From: Microcebus murinus
Lineage: Eukaryota; Chordata; Mammalia; Primates; Cheirogaleidae
Assembly (NCBI RefSeq): GCF_040939455.1
Contig: NC_134106.1
Span: forward strand, 84,637,001 to 84,701,000
Length of the DNA stretch: 64,000 bases
Reading direction: 5' to 3'
Shown here piece after piece: positions 37,557-49,500 of the stretch. The first letter of the stretch is position 1; each line of letters begins with the position of its first letter. The notes beneath the pieces were generated by a model that was given only the letters and a program-made list of their open reading frames with translations, did no database searches and was not told the origin of the DNA. The translations under genes were made by a program, and so were the position numbers.

Positions 37557-38001
37557 CAGCGGTCCTCAACCTTTTTGTAACCAGGGACTGGTTTCAAGGA
37601 TGACAATTTTTCCACAGAGGGCAGCAGAAGGTTGGTTTGGGGATGATCCAAGTGTATTACATTTGTTGTGCAGTCAAATCAATCTGCTAATGATGATCTG
37701 TATTTGCAGCTGCTCCACAGCGTCACCGCTTCAGCTCCACCTCAGACCATCAGGCATTAGATTCTCATGAGGAGTGTGCAACCTAGATCCCTCGCATGTG
37801 CAGTTTACAGTAGGGTCCGAGCTCCTATGAGAATCTAATGCGACAGCTGATCTGACAGGAGGTGGAGCTTATGCACTGATGGGGAATGGCTGTAAATACA
37901 GATGAAGCTTAACTTGCTCTGGCTGTTTACCCCCCTGCTGTGCAGCCCAGTTCCTAACAGGCCACTGACCCAGCCCAAGGCCTGGGGGTTGGGGACCACA
38001 G
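37557..38001 (+). mobile_element. hAT-Charlie (MER1-like) non-autonomous transposon
   Basis: The ends are short inverted repeats (CAGCGGTCCTCAACC, and CTGTGGTCCCCAACC on the other strand). An exact 8-bp target-site duplication ATCTAAGA lies at 37549-37556 and 38002-38009, as expected for hAT. Internal blocks cattagattctcatgaggag and ctcctatgagaatctaatgc form an inner palindrome typical of this family. It has no transposase. Confidence 0.88.
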
Positions 38002-38009
38002 ATCTAAGA

Positions 38010-38680
38010 GAGTTACCTTTTCCCAAATTACATTTATAGCTAAGTCACTTTAGAAACCACGATAATTGCCAACATGTAAGAACCTGTACTTGAAAAATTT
38101 GTATAATTTGAACATGGAAAGACAATTGTTTTAAATTTAATAAAGCATTTTCCTCTCAGGCTCAAATAGTGGAAGCAGCCTAGACTCGAACTTAATGTGT
38201 GAATTATAAACGTCCAGAAACAGAGGCTTATAATCAAGCTATTGCAGGATTTCTCTTTATAGTGTTTTCTTCAATGCTTTACCCAATATATTTTTAAATG
38301 TTCCAAGAGACTAGTTTCTGATCTTGCTCTCTTCACCAACCCAGCATCTCAAAGCAGATGGATAATTTTCTTGAATCTTAGCCTAAATTTTTTCTTGGAA
38401 ATTTCACTTGAGTATGACACACTTCATCTCAGCCTGAATTTCATTCTAACACTGACTGCCTGGATATTCCAAATTGCATGGCCCATTTTTAAGGTGCAGC
38501 TCAAGCCTTATTCTGCTTCCAGGTTCTGATGAACAAATGGCTTTCTGTATATACCGGCTCCCCTGCCATCGCTTTCCATCTTACACAATATTCCCCATCT
38601 AGGGGGCTCAGTTTGGTTTTAGGATGAGAAAGTCACAGCTGGTCTCTGATCCCACACAATGATGGGAGGAGTCATTTCTC
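38010..38680. other. intron 1, no feature recognised
   Basis: Apparently unique sequence. Confidence 0.4.
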
Positions 38681-38689
38681 TGTTCAGTG

Positions 38690-38905
38690 GATTTCAGTCT
38701 AATAGCATGGGATTTATATACTCAAACCCAGGTTCAAATCCCAGCTCTGCCAAGGCAGCTCATCTTTCTGAGGTTCAGTCCTCTCACCTGTAGAATGAGG
38801 ATAATGATACCTCCCAAGGTTGTGGCTAAAGTGTACTTTGATAATATATGCAAAGCAAATGGTGCCTAATAAGTGCAAATCAGTAGCTATTATTATTCTT
38901 TGAAT
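38690..38905 (-). mobile_element. MIR SINE
   Basis: Reversed MIR is clear: aacccaggttcaaatcccag, ctgtagaatgaggataatga, tacctcccaaggttgtggct, and a tgcctaataagtgcaaatc end. Confidence 0.85.
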
Positions 38906-41900
38906 TAGTACTCTCTCCTGGGGCTGCATGGGAATTAGCTTTTAAGTATGCCAGAATATACAATTATCAATTTTGTGGAATCCCAGCACCAAAAGACACC
39001 TTGGAGAGGATTTAATCTAAGCCTTCCTTTTTCAGCCCTGGCAACAGAGCTCTGTATGCCCCAAATTTCTTCTAGCACTGGTTGCTGCAGGGGCACCAAC
39101 CAATAGCTTTTCTTGGAACTCTTCTTTCTAAGAAAGTCCAGTACAAAAGTATAAAATCAGCCCTCATACCCTTCTAAACTTTTAGAGCTATTTGGTGCCT
39201 TGAATTTGGATTTCTTCCCTAGAGAAGACCACAGGGGGCAGCCAGAAGCCAAGACAGCACAGAAGAGTTTTGAGGAGACAGCATTCCCACACAGTGAGCA
39301 TGCCTATGATGTCACTTCCATGCACACAGCCATTCGTCCCCCACACCAGGAGGCATTTGGTACTGTGGGGCAGCCAGGAACCTGTGGGTGGCCACATGAA
39401 GACAGCAGCTCCAGAACTGCTGAGACCCTACTTTTACCAAGTAGCAGGGCTAGGACCAGGGCTGGTGCTAGACCTGATCCCCCACTCCTACAAAACTGTA
39501 GGACTGCTCAGTTCCTACCTTATGATTTCAGCCATGGACTAGGTAGGTGCCAAGACTTTTGAATTATAACTCTTCCCATCAATTTGATGGGGGTTAGGTA
39601 AGGGGCTTGGACTTTCAAATCGGGGTAAATTTCAGATTTGGGAAGAGGCATAATAAATCCATGTTTCTCTAACACTTCTGTCTTTGCACTGTGTACTTAA
39701 TAACATTTACAAACAATGACGGCAGCTATATTAAATTGAAAATATGATAATCTGCCAATATTTACAGATTAGCCATTTACAGACCATTCAGACCTTGGCA
39801 TTGGCATCAACAGTTGGTGTTAAGAATACTGAAATTTTTTGTGTAAATGTGCACATGTACTTCCCTTCCACTTTCCAAAATCAGTATGTGATTCTGTGCA
39901 ATTATTTCTTTTATAGTCATTTCTGAATTTCATCACATAGTTTTCTTAAAAGGATAAGCTTTTGGCTTTCAACAATTACAAAAATCAAAACTTAACATAC
40001 AATTGCCATGAGGGCACTATCTCTTTTTCTTAGACATTTATGCAAGCCAAATAAAGTACTTAATTTACTTTAAGCAATTAAATTTTAAGATCATATTACA
40101 GAAAATCCAGTAGAGGGAAAAACACAGGGATCTGATGGGAATGACACAATATACTTAGAAAGAAAATGCATTCAAAAAGACTGTCCCTATTATCATGCAT
40201 AAGATATTTTTATTCAAAGTATCATGAAAGAGGCAGCAAATCTGCAAATTAATTAAGAGTTTCCCAAAGGACAAATATCTCTAAGTTTTTGTAAAGGAAG
40301 CCTCACTTATTTACCTAAGCAGGAGCTGCACAAGCCTAGAAATGAGTTTGTCATTTCAGAGAAGATTTAAGTCCTTGAGAAATGCTTGGATAAATTCTAG
40401 ATCCAAAGGATAAAATTTCAGTCAGTTATCAGTATAAGCAATAGACCAGAGACTCACACATTTAAGTCATCTCAGAAAGAGGAGAATCTCAGGAAAAAGA
40501 AAAAAACTTCCAGAAACAAGCATGTACAGGGACTTTTCAGCAGCCCATTCACTATCTAACTAACCTTGCTGGCTGAATTGGCCACAACACCCTACACACA
40601 ACTTATGCATGCTCTAACCCCACAGAGTAATCCCTTTTCCTCTTAATTATCCCGATCAGAAACTGAGCACAAGATGATTTCCATTTTCCACATGACAAAT
40701 CATTCACGTATTTTCAGATATTAACTTATCTCAGTCTCGAATCCTTCAGTCCAAATATCCTTAATTCCTTACCTTATCTTTGCTTCCTAGATAGAGTGCA
40801 CCACATACAGAACTCACCAAATGCAAGTCTTTGCTCTGAAATCTCTCTCCACAAGAGTATCCACAGCCTCTCTAAATTGTGGAGCTCAGAACTTCACTTA
40901 GAATGGCTCGTATCACAATCTTGACAAGAGATTCAGTTCACAACTCCAGAATCTTCAACTACGAGCTACACAGAGCAACAAGGTAAGAGGACACCATTTA
41001 TCCTTCTGCAGTAATAATCAGACCAAGAATCCCAATAAGTCTGAGTGCATTTTTTAACCTCCCTGTAAAATTCAAGGCAATTCACCTATTATTTTAAGGT
41101 TTTCTCAATTTTGAGCACAATATTCACTGACCTTTGCCAAGTTTTTCTGATGTATTAGTACAAAATGCAAGTTTTCATGTGCTGTAAAAATACTGGTTGT
41201 CAGTTCCAGGCAAAGTGAAGAAGGGGAGTGGGTAGAAATAGGTTCAAGGCCACACACTGTTTTTCCTTTCAAAAGTAATGTTAACCCTAAATTTGCAACA
41301 ATAGGGCGACATATAACACATCACTTTCTTTATTAGGATTCTTCCTTAGGCATAAATTATATTTCAAACTGGTAAAAATGTTGATCAAATTTCAAAAAAT
41401 TAAGCATCAAGCAACCCGCACGGGGCTTTTCAAATGTGCAGAAAGTACTTTAAACACACACCCAAAAAATGTGTTGCAAGCCTGCCAATGATTCCCTCAA
41501 CCAAGCCCCGACGGTGCGAGGCGTGGAGAACCAGCACGCCCCTTCATGGTTAGAATAGCTGTGGTACAAGAGACAAAGATTTCGACCATATATGGTTTGC
41601 CTCTTGTTAAATTTTCTGCATGATCAATAAAAACAAGTTCACAAAAACCCAGCCAAGCATTACTTTTCCCCCCAAAGTGCTTCTCGGATTACAAAACAGC
41701 TTTGAAAGTTCAGCCTGACAAAACAAATATGGTACTAGAAGGGGAGACCTGGAAGGCAATCACAAAAGTCTCATTTAAATTCCTGGAAAGCACAGCTTCT
41801 CCAAACACAGCTATTCAGCTCTCTTCGGAAGGCATCACTCCATGCAAGCCTTGAGTTTAACTTCCCTTTTTCCGCAGCACCAGCCCGGTCAAACCTGAAC

Positions 41901-42199
41901 GTCACATTCCCGACTCAAAAGAATGAATCAAATATCCACTCTGTACACGGCGGAAAGTAGAACAGCCCCAAAACAAGAGTTTTCTGCTTGCCAAGTACCT
42001 AAGAATTAACACTCGGGTATTCAGAATTGTAAAGACCCTCCTGTCCCTAAACAATATAGCTACAGAGAACCAGAAATCAATAGTAGACACTTTTCAGATT
42101 TAAGAAGTGCGATTTTGCATAGGGGCGGGCTGGAGAAAAACAATTAAAAAGCTTCACTCCTTTCCAGAGCCAAAATAAAATAAAAGATCACCGTTACTC
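38906..42199. other. intron 1, mostly unique sequence up to the CpG island
   Basis: No gene or clear repeat was recognised. The stretch includes an AT-rich segment (39700-40700) and rises in GC towards 42200. Small frames at 39200-39562 have no family resemblance. Confidence 0.4.
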
Positions 42200-44130
42200 A
42201 GCCACAGCGGCACAACTGTGTCCGTCCGTCCTGAAGCGCAAGCCCTCCTCTTCACTCACCCTCTCCACAATTGCCTGCTTCTCCCCAAACCACCTTCAGC
42301 ATTCCCCACACACGGGTCTGGCCCCTTGTCGCCGAGTCTAACTCCGCGCTGAGCAGCGCACAGGCTGCAGAGACACTGAGGAAGACGTCCCCGAACCTTA
42401 GCCGGTGCCCTCCCTTACCAGCTTTCTCCCCACGCTGCGCCTGGAAGCGCACGACACCGCTGTGCTCTGCGCTCCCCCGGCCGCGCGGCGCTGGACTCCG
42501 AGACGTGCGTGTCACATTTTATCCCCCGGCAGCCGCTCGGGAGCGCGCGCCACGCGCTCCCACACTCACACGGACGCCCGCTGGAGCTGGGACCCCGGGC
42601 CGGGGACGCCCGAAGCGCGCTGCAGAACTTGAAGGCTGCGGCCGCCGAGCGCGCTGTGTGAGTCCTCCTCGTGCCACCCCGGGGGCTCGGAGCTACCCCA
42701 CGCTGGCGTCCCGGGCGGCCTGCGGGATCACCTCCCTGGGGCTGGCGCTGCTTTTCGCCCGCAGCAGCTGCAGGCGCGGGCGGCTGGGCGCGGCGGGCGG
42801 CTCGGCCTCGGAGCTGGCGCGGGGCTGCGCTTAGCCCCGCGCCGCGCGCCTCATTGTTCTGGGCATCGCGGCGGCGGCGCCGGGGGCGCGGGCGGCTGGA
42901 GGGACCGCGGCCCCGAACCCCGGGGTGAGGCGGTGGCTCCCGGCCGGGGCACCGAGGCTGCACCGCGCCCCGCCCCCGAGCTCCGCGCGCCCCCTCCTCC
43001 CGCCCAAGTCCCCCTCCCCCTCCGCCATCCCTCTCATCCTGCCCCCACCCGGCTCACCTAGCGGGCGGCGCCGGGCTCTGGGAAGTTGCGCTGCCCCTCC
43101 CCGCGCCCCCGGCCCGGCAGCTCAGCCCGCGGGCGAGCGCAGGCGGAGCGCTCCCTGGCTGCGCGCGGAGCCCTGCCTCTGGCAAAGAGTGATTGCAGAC
43201 TTCGGCTGCGTGGGGCGGTGCGGGGCGGCGCGGCTGCCTAAAAAGGCAGGTTTATCCCCTGCCGCCGCCTCCATCCAGCCCTAGTTCCTCCGAGGGTTAC
43301 CTACACAGTACCCGCCTGGCACCCCGGGGCACCCGGTCCCCACCGGCTGCTGGGATGCAGGAATGCTAACAGGCTGTGGTGGGCGGGGAGGAGGGTCCGA
43401 GCGCCTGGCCCCGCGGAAGTGAGTCTTTGTGTACTCCGCAGGAACACACACCCTCCTGCGGCGCCGAAGGCTTGGGCTACCTGCGCGCCAGGCAGCGCCC
43501 GCCTGCCCGCCGGTGGGGCACAGGGCCGCGCAGCATCCTCCGCGGCCCGCCGGCTCCCTTTGTTCCTCCCGCTTGGCCCGGCCCCACGCTGCCACCTGGC
43601 CCTCGCTCCCGGAGCTTCTCCAAGGAGCTCCGCGGATTTGGGATGGACTTGGGAGCGGGCTACCTTTCATTTGGGAAGGGTGGCTTGCCAAGGTCCGGTG
43701 ATTGAGGTTGGAGGCCGCCACCTGCCCGCCCCTCCCCATTGCCAGCCCCAGCCCAGAGAGAGACTAGAAAGTTTTTGTGACCAAGGCACCCGGGGCACGT
43801 GGTGAACTGGCCGCGGGAGCCGGAGGGCAGGGCGGCTGGGCTGTGGGCCCGGCAGCTGGAGCCCCCGGGTGGGGCCACGGGGAGGCGCAGATCGGATGTC
43901 TGTTTGCTCGAGTGCAGAATGTCCATTTGTCACTGCGGCCCTAACGTTTTCTTCTGGCGGCTGCAGCTGGTCCCGGGACCGAGACTGCACCGTCCTTTGT
44001 TTGGTAAACACTGTTCTCCGAACTTCAACGTGGCTCCCAGCGTGCGCCCGTGGCAGTGGGTGCTCCCCGCCCTCTCTACGCTGGTTCTCTCGGGGACCCA
44101 GAGAGCTGGTCAGATGTGAGGGGACCCCAG
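42200..44130 (-). promoter_or_regulatory. ST6GAL2: CpG island, likely ST6GAL2 promoter and first-exon region
   Basis: About 1.9 kb is strongly GC-rich and CpG-dense, in sharp contrast to the AT-rich flanks. GC boxes of the CCCCGCCCC and GGGGCGG type occur, for example at 42967-42977, 43211-43228 and 43380-43390. No convincing TATA box is placed. It lies about 41 kb upstream of the ST6GAL2 coding exon on that gene's strand. A distant non-coding first exon fits what I recall of human ST6GAL2. The open frames of 100-190 codons here are what CpG-rich DNA gives by chance. A divergent transcript on the plus strand is possible. Confidence 0.8.
42260..43301 (-). other. ST6GAL2: candidate non-coding first exon(s) of ST6GAL2
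   Basis: Several minus-strand splice donors fall in the island: CTAG|GTGAGC (GT at 43057-43056), GCTG|GTAAGG (GT at 42418-42417), AGG|GTGAGT (GT at 42259-42258), and a weaker GTAG|GTAACC near 43300. Any of them could end a first exon spliced to the acceptor at 1612. The transcription start cannot be placed from sequence alone. I recall alternative 5' untranslated exons in human ST6GAL2, so more than one may be used. Confidence 0.4.
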
Positions 44131-45610
44131 GTAGAGCAAGATTGGGATAGGTGATCTTGCTATGTAGTGCCCTTTCTTAGAGGGACTGGTAAGGCATTCG
44201 CCACCCCACCCCACCCCGCCCCCTCAGACACCGCAGGAGGGAACGTTTTGGAGACACAGATCCATCATTGTCTGTTCCATTTAAAAATCCTTAAGTACAT
44301 TAGTTTAACTGGTTGAGACTTTTTAGGAAAAAAAAACAACAACAGTAATAGTTACCCAATTCGTTCAGCATTTATTGAGTGCCCGCTTTGTGTCTAGGAC
44401 TCTGAGCTAGACAGTACGTGTGCAAAACTCCCTCAAAGAGTTTACAGAAATTTAAAACAACACAGGAATTAAACTAAAACCGATTGGGTAAAATGCATTG
44501 TACTCAAACAAAAGTGTGGGCCTAAACCGCTTACTCAGTATTTCTCCAATTGTATTAACTGTTTCTGACACTTGGAATTCTGCAGAACTGCCTGAATGAA
44601 CAATGTGTCATGCAGATTATTTTTTAAAGAAAAAAACTAAATTCCATGAATGTGAAATGTGTGGGTGAAAGTGACCAAATAAAAGTGACATGATAGAGAC
44701 TCCTGGCTAGTGGGGGTGGGAGCAGGGAATATTGCGGAAAGACTTGCCCCACTTACCAAGCGGAGGGGAGCAGGTTGCAAACTCTGGGCCTCATATTTTT
44801 CTCTTCTGTGTAAGGATGTCATAGTACCTACCTTCCAGGTTTGTTGTAAGTACAAATAATGTGTTAAAGTGTCTTCCCCTAGTGCCTGAAATGTGATACC
44901 TAATAAATTGTAGTAATTAATAAATGATAGTAATCATTGTTAGACCACTTTTACCATAACTAGAAAGGTTTATTTTATACACTTCTTATAGTGTATATGT
45001 AGTTTACACATTTCCTGTTCTTCTTGCATAAATGCTTGCCAAAGATGATGTCTTGACTGCCTTCAAGATATTTTAATAAGTAAAAGTGGCCAAATAACAA
45101 TTAACTTTATGCATGTAGAAAAATGATCATCTTAAGGCAAGTATGCAAATTACTGTTGTAAAATTTTAAGTGGATTAAGTTTATTACTTATGGCCGAGAC
45201 AGTAAATAAACAAGGCTAAACTGACTTAATCTGTGGTTCCCAAAGAAATCATAAAGGCAGTTTATATAAGTAATATAAACTGATGTTGTTTCTATCAAAG
45301 TGCAATGGTAAATAAAATATTGTGGCATCCTTTAGTTTAATTGCTCAGAGGAACCCAAAATAGAGGCAGATTATTTAATTATTTTATTGTTCTATAGATT
45401 CATGAGGAATTCCTGAACTCCTCTGCCACTATAGTATTGCTTTCCTTAAAACACTAACACAATAAACTTACTCCTATAAATAGGGAGCATGAAGAAATCC
45501 ACTTGCTATTATCCATTTGCTTGTAAGTAACCTGTTCCTTTTTTGTTTTTAAACTCAGGATTCCTCCACTATCCTTTTTTCTAAAATTATTATTTTAGAG
45601 AACAAAAATA
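44131..45610. other. upstream flank of ST6GAL2, mostly unique sequence
   Basis: Weak L2/MIR traces occur at about 44360-44450 and a reversed MIR-like piece at about 44735-44930. No gene was recognised. Confidence 0.4.
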
Positions 45611-45619
45611 AAGACTCAG

Positions 45620-45727
45620 TTTTAGAGACAGAGTCTCAATATGTTACCCAGGCTGGTCTCCAACTCCTGGCCTCAAGTGATCCTCCAACTTGGCTAGGAT
45701 TATGGGCATGAGTCACCGTGCCAGCCT
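45620..45727 (-). mobile_element. Alu left-arm monomer (FLAM-like)
   Basis: Reversed Alu left arm only: gagacagagtctcaatatgt, ccaggctggtctccaactcc, and gagtcaccgtgccagcc at its end. Confidence 0.8.
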
Positions 45728-45923
45728 CCTTTTTCTTACCCACTGTTAGTCGACCAGCTAAGTTTTCACAGGGAAAATTCCTTCCAGTTTCAGGAACTCC
45801 AAGCACATCATTGAGAAAACAGCCCATGGCAGAAGCTAAGTCTCCCAGCTGAGAAGCATTTCTGGTGGGCCAGAATAAAAAGTAAGTACTTCCTAACTGC
45901 ACCATTGCTGAATCTGGGCTTAT

Positions 45924-45942
45924 TATTATTATTATTATTATT
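45924..45942. repeat. (TTA)n microsatellite
   Basis: Six TTA/ATT units. A MIR trace follows at about 46015-46050 (tacagatgaggaaactgtga). Confidence 0.8.
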
Positions 45943-46354
45943 CACTTAACTATTGTTTGTAGAAACAAATTTCTTTCCCATTCCTTATGCTATTCAACTT
46001 TCACAATAAACCTATAGATTATTTTACAGATGAGGAAACTGTGAGCTGATAAATATTTTCAGGACCATTTTCTCTAAACAGAATGCCTTCCAGTTCTGAT
46101 TTATTGGAGATTTTCATTCTGTAGCATTACAGAAACACAATGACTTCTCTTGCCTGTGAAGTCAATACCTCAGGGAGGAAAATCATCTATATCTGGGTTC
46201 TTCCTACTTAATCAGTGAAACAAATTCGTCTGTGGCAAGTCAGCATAAAAAATGAATTTCAAATCCTTGCTTTTTGGAACCCATTATAGACTGCTAAGAT
46301 TGAGTAAAAACATTTGTTTCCTAGCCAACCCACAGGGTTTTTTTTTTTTTTTGT

Positions 46355-46373
46355 AATATAAAAGGTTTATTAA
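46355..46373. repeat. probable right-side target-site duplication of the Alu at 53383-53666
   Basis: aatataaaaggtttattaa here resembles aatccaaaggtttctttaa at 53667-53685, sharing the core aaaggttt. It would be the distal copy of the Alu's duplication, displaced by the L1 insertion. The alternative is a short 3' transduction by the L1. Confidence 0.5.
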
Positions 46374-46594
46374 TTTTTTTTTTATTTCAGCATATTATGG
46401 GGGTACAGATTTTAAGGTTTCAATAAATGCCCATTTCCCCCCTCCCCCCACAAGTCTGAGTCTCTATCATGACCATCCCCCAGATGGTGCACATCTCACT
46501 CATTATGTATGTATATACCCGCCCCCCTCCCCCCTCCCACCTGCCTAATACCCTATTACTGTAGTACCTATGTGTCCACTTAGGTGCTGTTCAG

Positions 46595-49500
46595 TTAATA
46601 CCAGTTTGCTGGTGAGTATATGTGGTGCTTATTTTTCCATTCTTGGGAAACTTCACTTAATAGTATGGGTTCCAGCTCTAACCAGGAAAATATAAGATGT
46701 GCTATGTCACCATTGTTTCTTAGAGCTGAATAGTACTCCATGGTATATATATACCACATTTTATTAATCCATTCTTGGATTGATGGACACTTGGGCTGTT
46801 TCCACAGCCTTGCTATTATGAATTGTGCTGCTATAAACATTCGAGTGCAGGTGTCTTTTTTGTAGAATGTTTTCCCGGCCCGCGGGACCTTCTGTTACTC
46901 GTGAGGGTCAAGGGGGACCATGCCTGAAAGAGATGGGCGAGAGAAAGGAACGAGACCAAGCAAATGGTTGTCAAGGTCTACTTTACTTAGATTCTTAGTT
47001 GGTTTTATAAGCATACAGAAACAAGGAAGTAGAAACAGGGAAGTAGAGTGGGGTGATGATGAAGCTTGGGTTTGGGCCAATTAGCCCCAACCAGCGTCTG
47101 TTTGTGACTGATTACTCAACCCCAACCTGGCAGGTGGTCGGGAACAATTGCAGTTAGCACACCCTGGAGCATTCCGTGGTCAGCACGTCATGGAATGTAT
47201 TCTTCTCGGAGCTATAGCTGGAGGGTGGGGTGCTATTTTTGTCCTGGGAATTTTCCAGGGTGAAGCCCCTGCGTAGGACAAGTCATAGGGGTGTTGAGGG
47301 TCTTAGCTTCCAAAAGAGTGTCATTGGATCTTTTGGGTAGATGCCCAGCAATGGGATTGCTGGATCAAATGGTAGAATCACTTGTATCGCTTTAAGATAT
47401 CTCCATATTGCTTTCCACAGAGGTTGAACTAGTTTGCAGTCCCACCAGCAGTGTAGGAGTGTTCCTCTCTCTCCGCAACCACGCCAGCATTTATTGTTTG
47501 GAGATTTTTTGATAAAGGCCATTCTCACTGGGGTTAAGTGATATCTCATTGTGGTTTTGATTTGCATTTCCCTGATGATTAGAGATGTTGAGCATATTTT
47601 CATATGTTTGTTGGTCATTCTTCTGTCTTCTTTAGAAAAGTTTCTGTTCAAGTCCTTTGCCCACTTTTTAATGGGGTTATTTGATTTTTTCTTCCTGATT
47701 TTCGTGAGTTCTAAGTATATTCTAGTTATCAGTCCCTTATCGGATGCATAGGATGCAAAAATTTTCTCCCATTCTGTAGGTTGTCTGTTTACTTTCATGA
47801 CTATTTCTTTGGCTGTGCAGAAGCTTTGTAGTTTGATTATGTCCCATTTATTTATTTTTGTTGCTGCTGTGATTGCCTTTGGGGACTTCTTCATAAACTC
47901 TTTGCCCAGGCCAATGTCTAGGAGAGTGTTTCCAACTTTTTCCTCTAGAGTTCTAATAGTTTCATACTTTAGTTTTAAGTCTGTTATCCAGTGTGAGTTG
48001 GTTTTTGTGAGAGGTGAAAGGTGTGGGTCCTGTTTTAGCCTTCTACAGGTGGCTATCCAGTTTTCGCAGCACCATTTATTGAAAAGGGATTCTTTTCCCC
48101 AGCGTATGTTTTTGTCTGCTTTGTCAAAGATTAGATGGCTATATGAGGATGGTTTTATATCAGGATTCTCACATCTGTTTCACTAGTCAATATTCCTATT
48201 TTTGTGCCAATACCATATTGATTTAATTACTACAGCTTTGTAGTATAGTTTGATATCTGGCATATTGATGCCTCCCATTTTGTTTTTGTTGCCTAGAATT
48301 GCTCTTGATATTCGGGGTCTTCTTTGGTTCCATACAAAGCGTAAAATTATTTTTTCTATATCTGTGAAGAATGCTGATGGGATTTTAATAGGTATTGCAT
48401 TGAATCTGTAGATCAGTTTGGGTAGTATAGACATTTTGATGATATTGAGTCTACCGATCCACGAGCATGGTATGGATTTCCATCTCTTTACATCCTCTGC
48501 TATTTCCTTCCTCAGTGTTTCATAGTTCTCCCTGTAGAGGTCTTTTACGTCCTTGGTTAAGTATATTCCTAGTACTTTAATTTCTTTGTTGCTATTGTGA
48601 AGGGAATTGAGTCTTTGATTTGGTTCTCAATTAGATCGTTGTTGGCATATATGAATGCCTCTGATTTCTGTGTATTGATTTTGTATCCTGAGACTTTACT
48701 AAATTCATTGATCAGTTCCAGGAGTTTCTTGGTTGAATCTTTGGGGTTTTCTAGATACAATATCATATCATCAGCAAACAGTGAAAGTGTGATCTCTTCT
48801 GCCCCTATTTGGATACCTTTGATTTCATTTTCCTGTCTGATTGCTGTAGCCAAGACTTCCAGCACTATGTTGAACAGAAGTGGAGATAGTGGGCAGCCTT
48901 GTCTGCTTCCAGTTTTAAGTGGGAATGATTTCAATTTTTCCCCATTCAGTATGATGTTGGCTATGGGTCTGTCATATATGGCTTGTATCATTTTGAGGTA
49001 TGTCCCTTCTATGCCTATTTTCTTAAGTGTTTGTATCATGAAAGGGTGTTGAATTTTGTCAAAAGCTTTTTCTGCATCTATTGAAAGAATCATGTGGTCT
49101 TTGTTTTTGCTTCTGTTTATGTGGTGAATTGCATTTATAGATTTACGTATGTTGAACCATCCCTGCATCCCTGGGATGAAGCCCACTTGGTCGTGGTGGA
49201 TTATTTTTTTGATAAGTGTCTGGATTCAGTTAGCTAAGATTTTGTTGAAAATTTTTGCATCTATATTCATTAGGGATATTGGTCTGTAGTTTTCTTTTTT
49301 TGTTGCATCCTTTCCTGGTTTTGGTATCAGAGTAATATTCGCTTCATAAAAGGTGTCGGGGAGGTTTCCATTCTTCTCGATGTTGTGGAATAGTTTCTGC
49401 AAGATAGGTACTAGTTCTTCTTTGTAAGTATGGTAAAATTCAGGTGTGAAGCCATCTGGACCGGGACTTTTCTTTTTAGGGAGATTTTTAATTGCTGTTT

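Noticed and set aside
39226..39245. CTCF-like site (accacagggggcagcc)
   Set aside because: The AGGGGGCAG core fits, but the bases before it do not match the usual CCACC spacing. The match is too weak to claim.
42271..43805. Several frames of 85-190 codons on both strands in the CpG island
   Set aside because: They are Pro/Arg/Ala-rich, overlap each other in many frames and show no domain, as expected when stop codons are rare in CpG-dense DNA.
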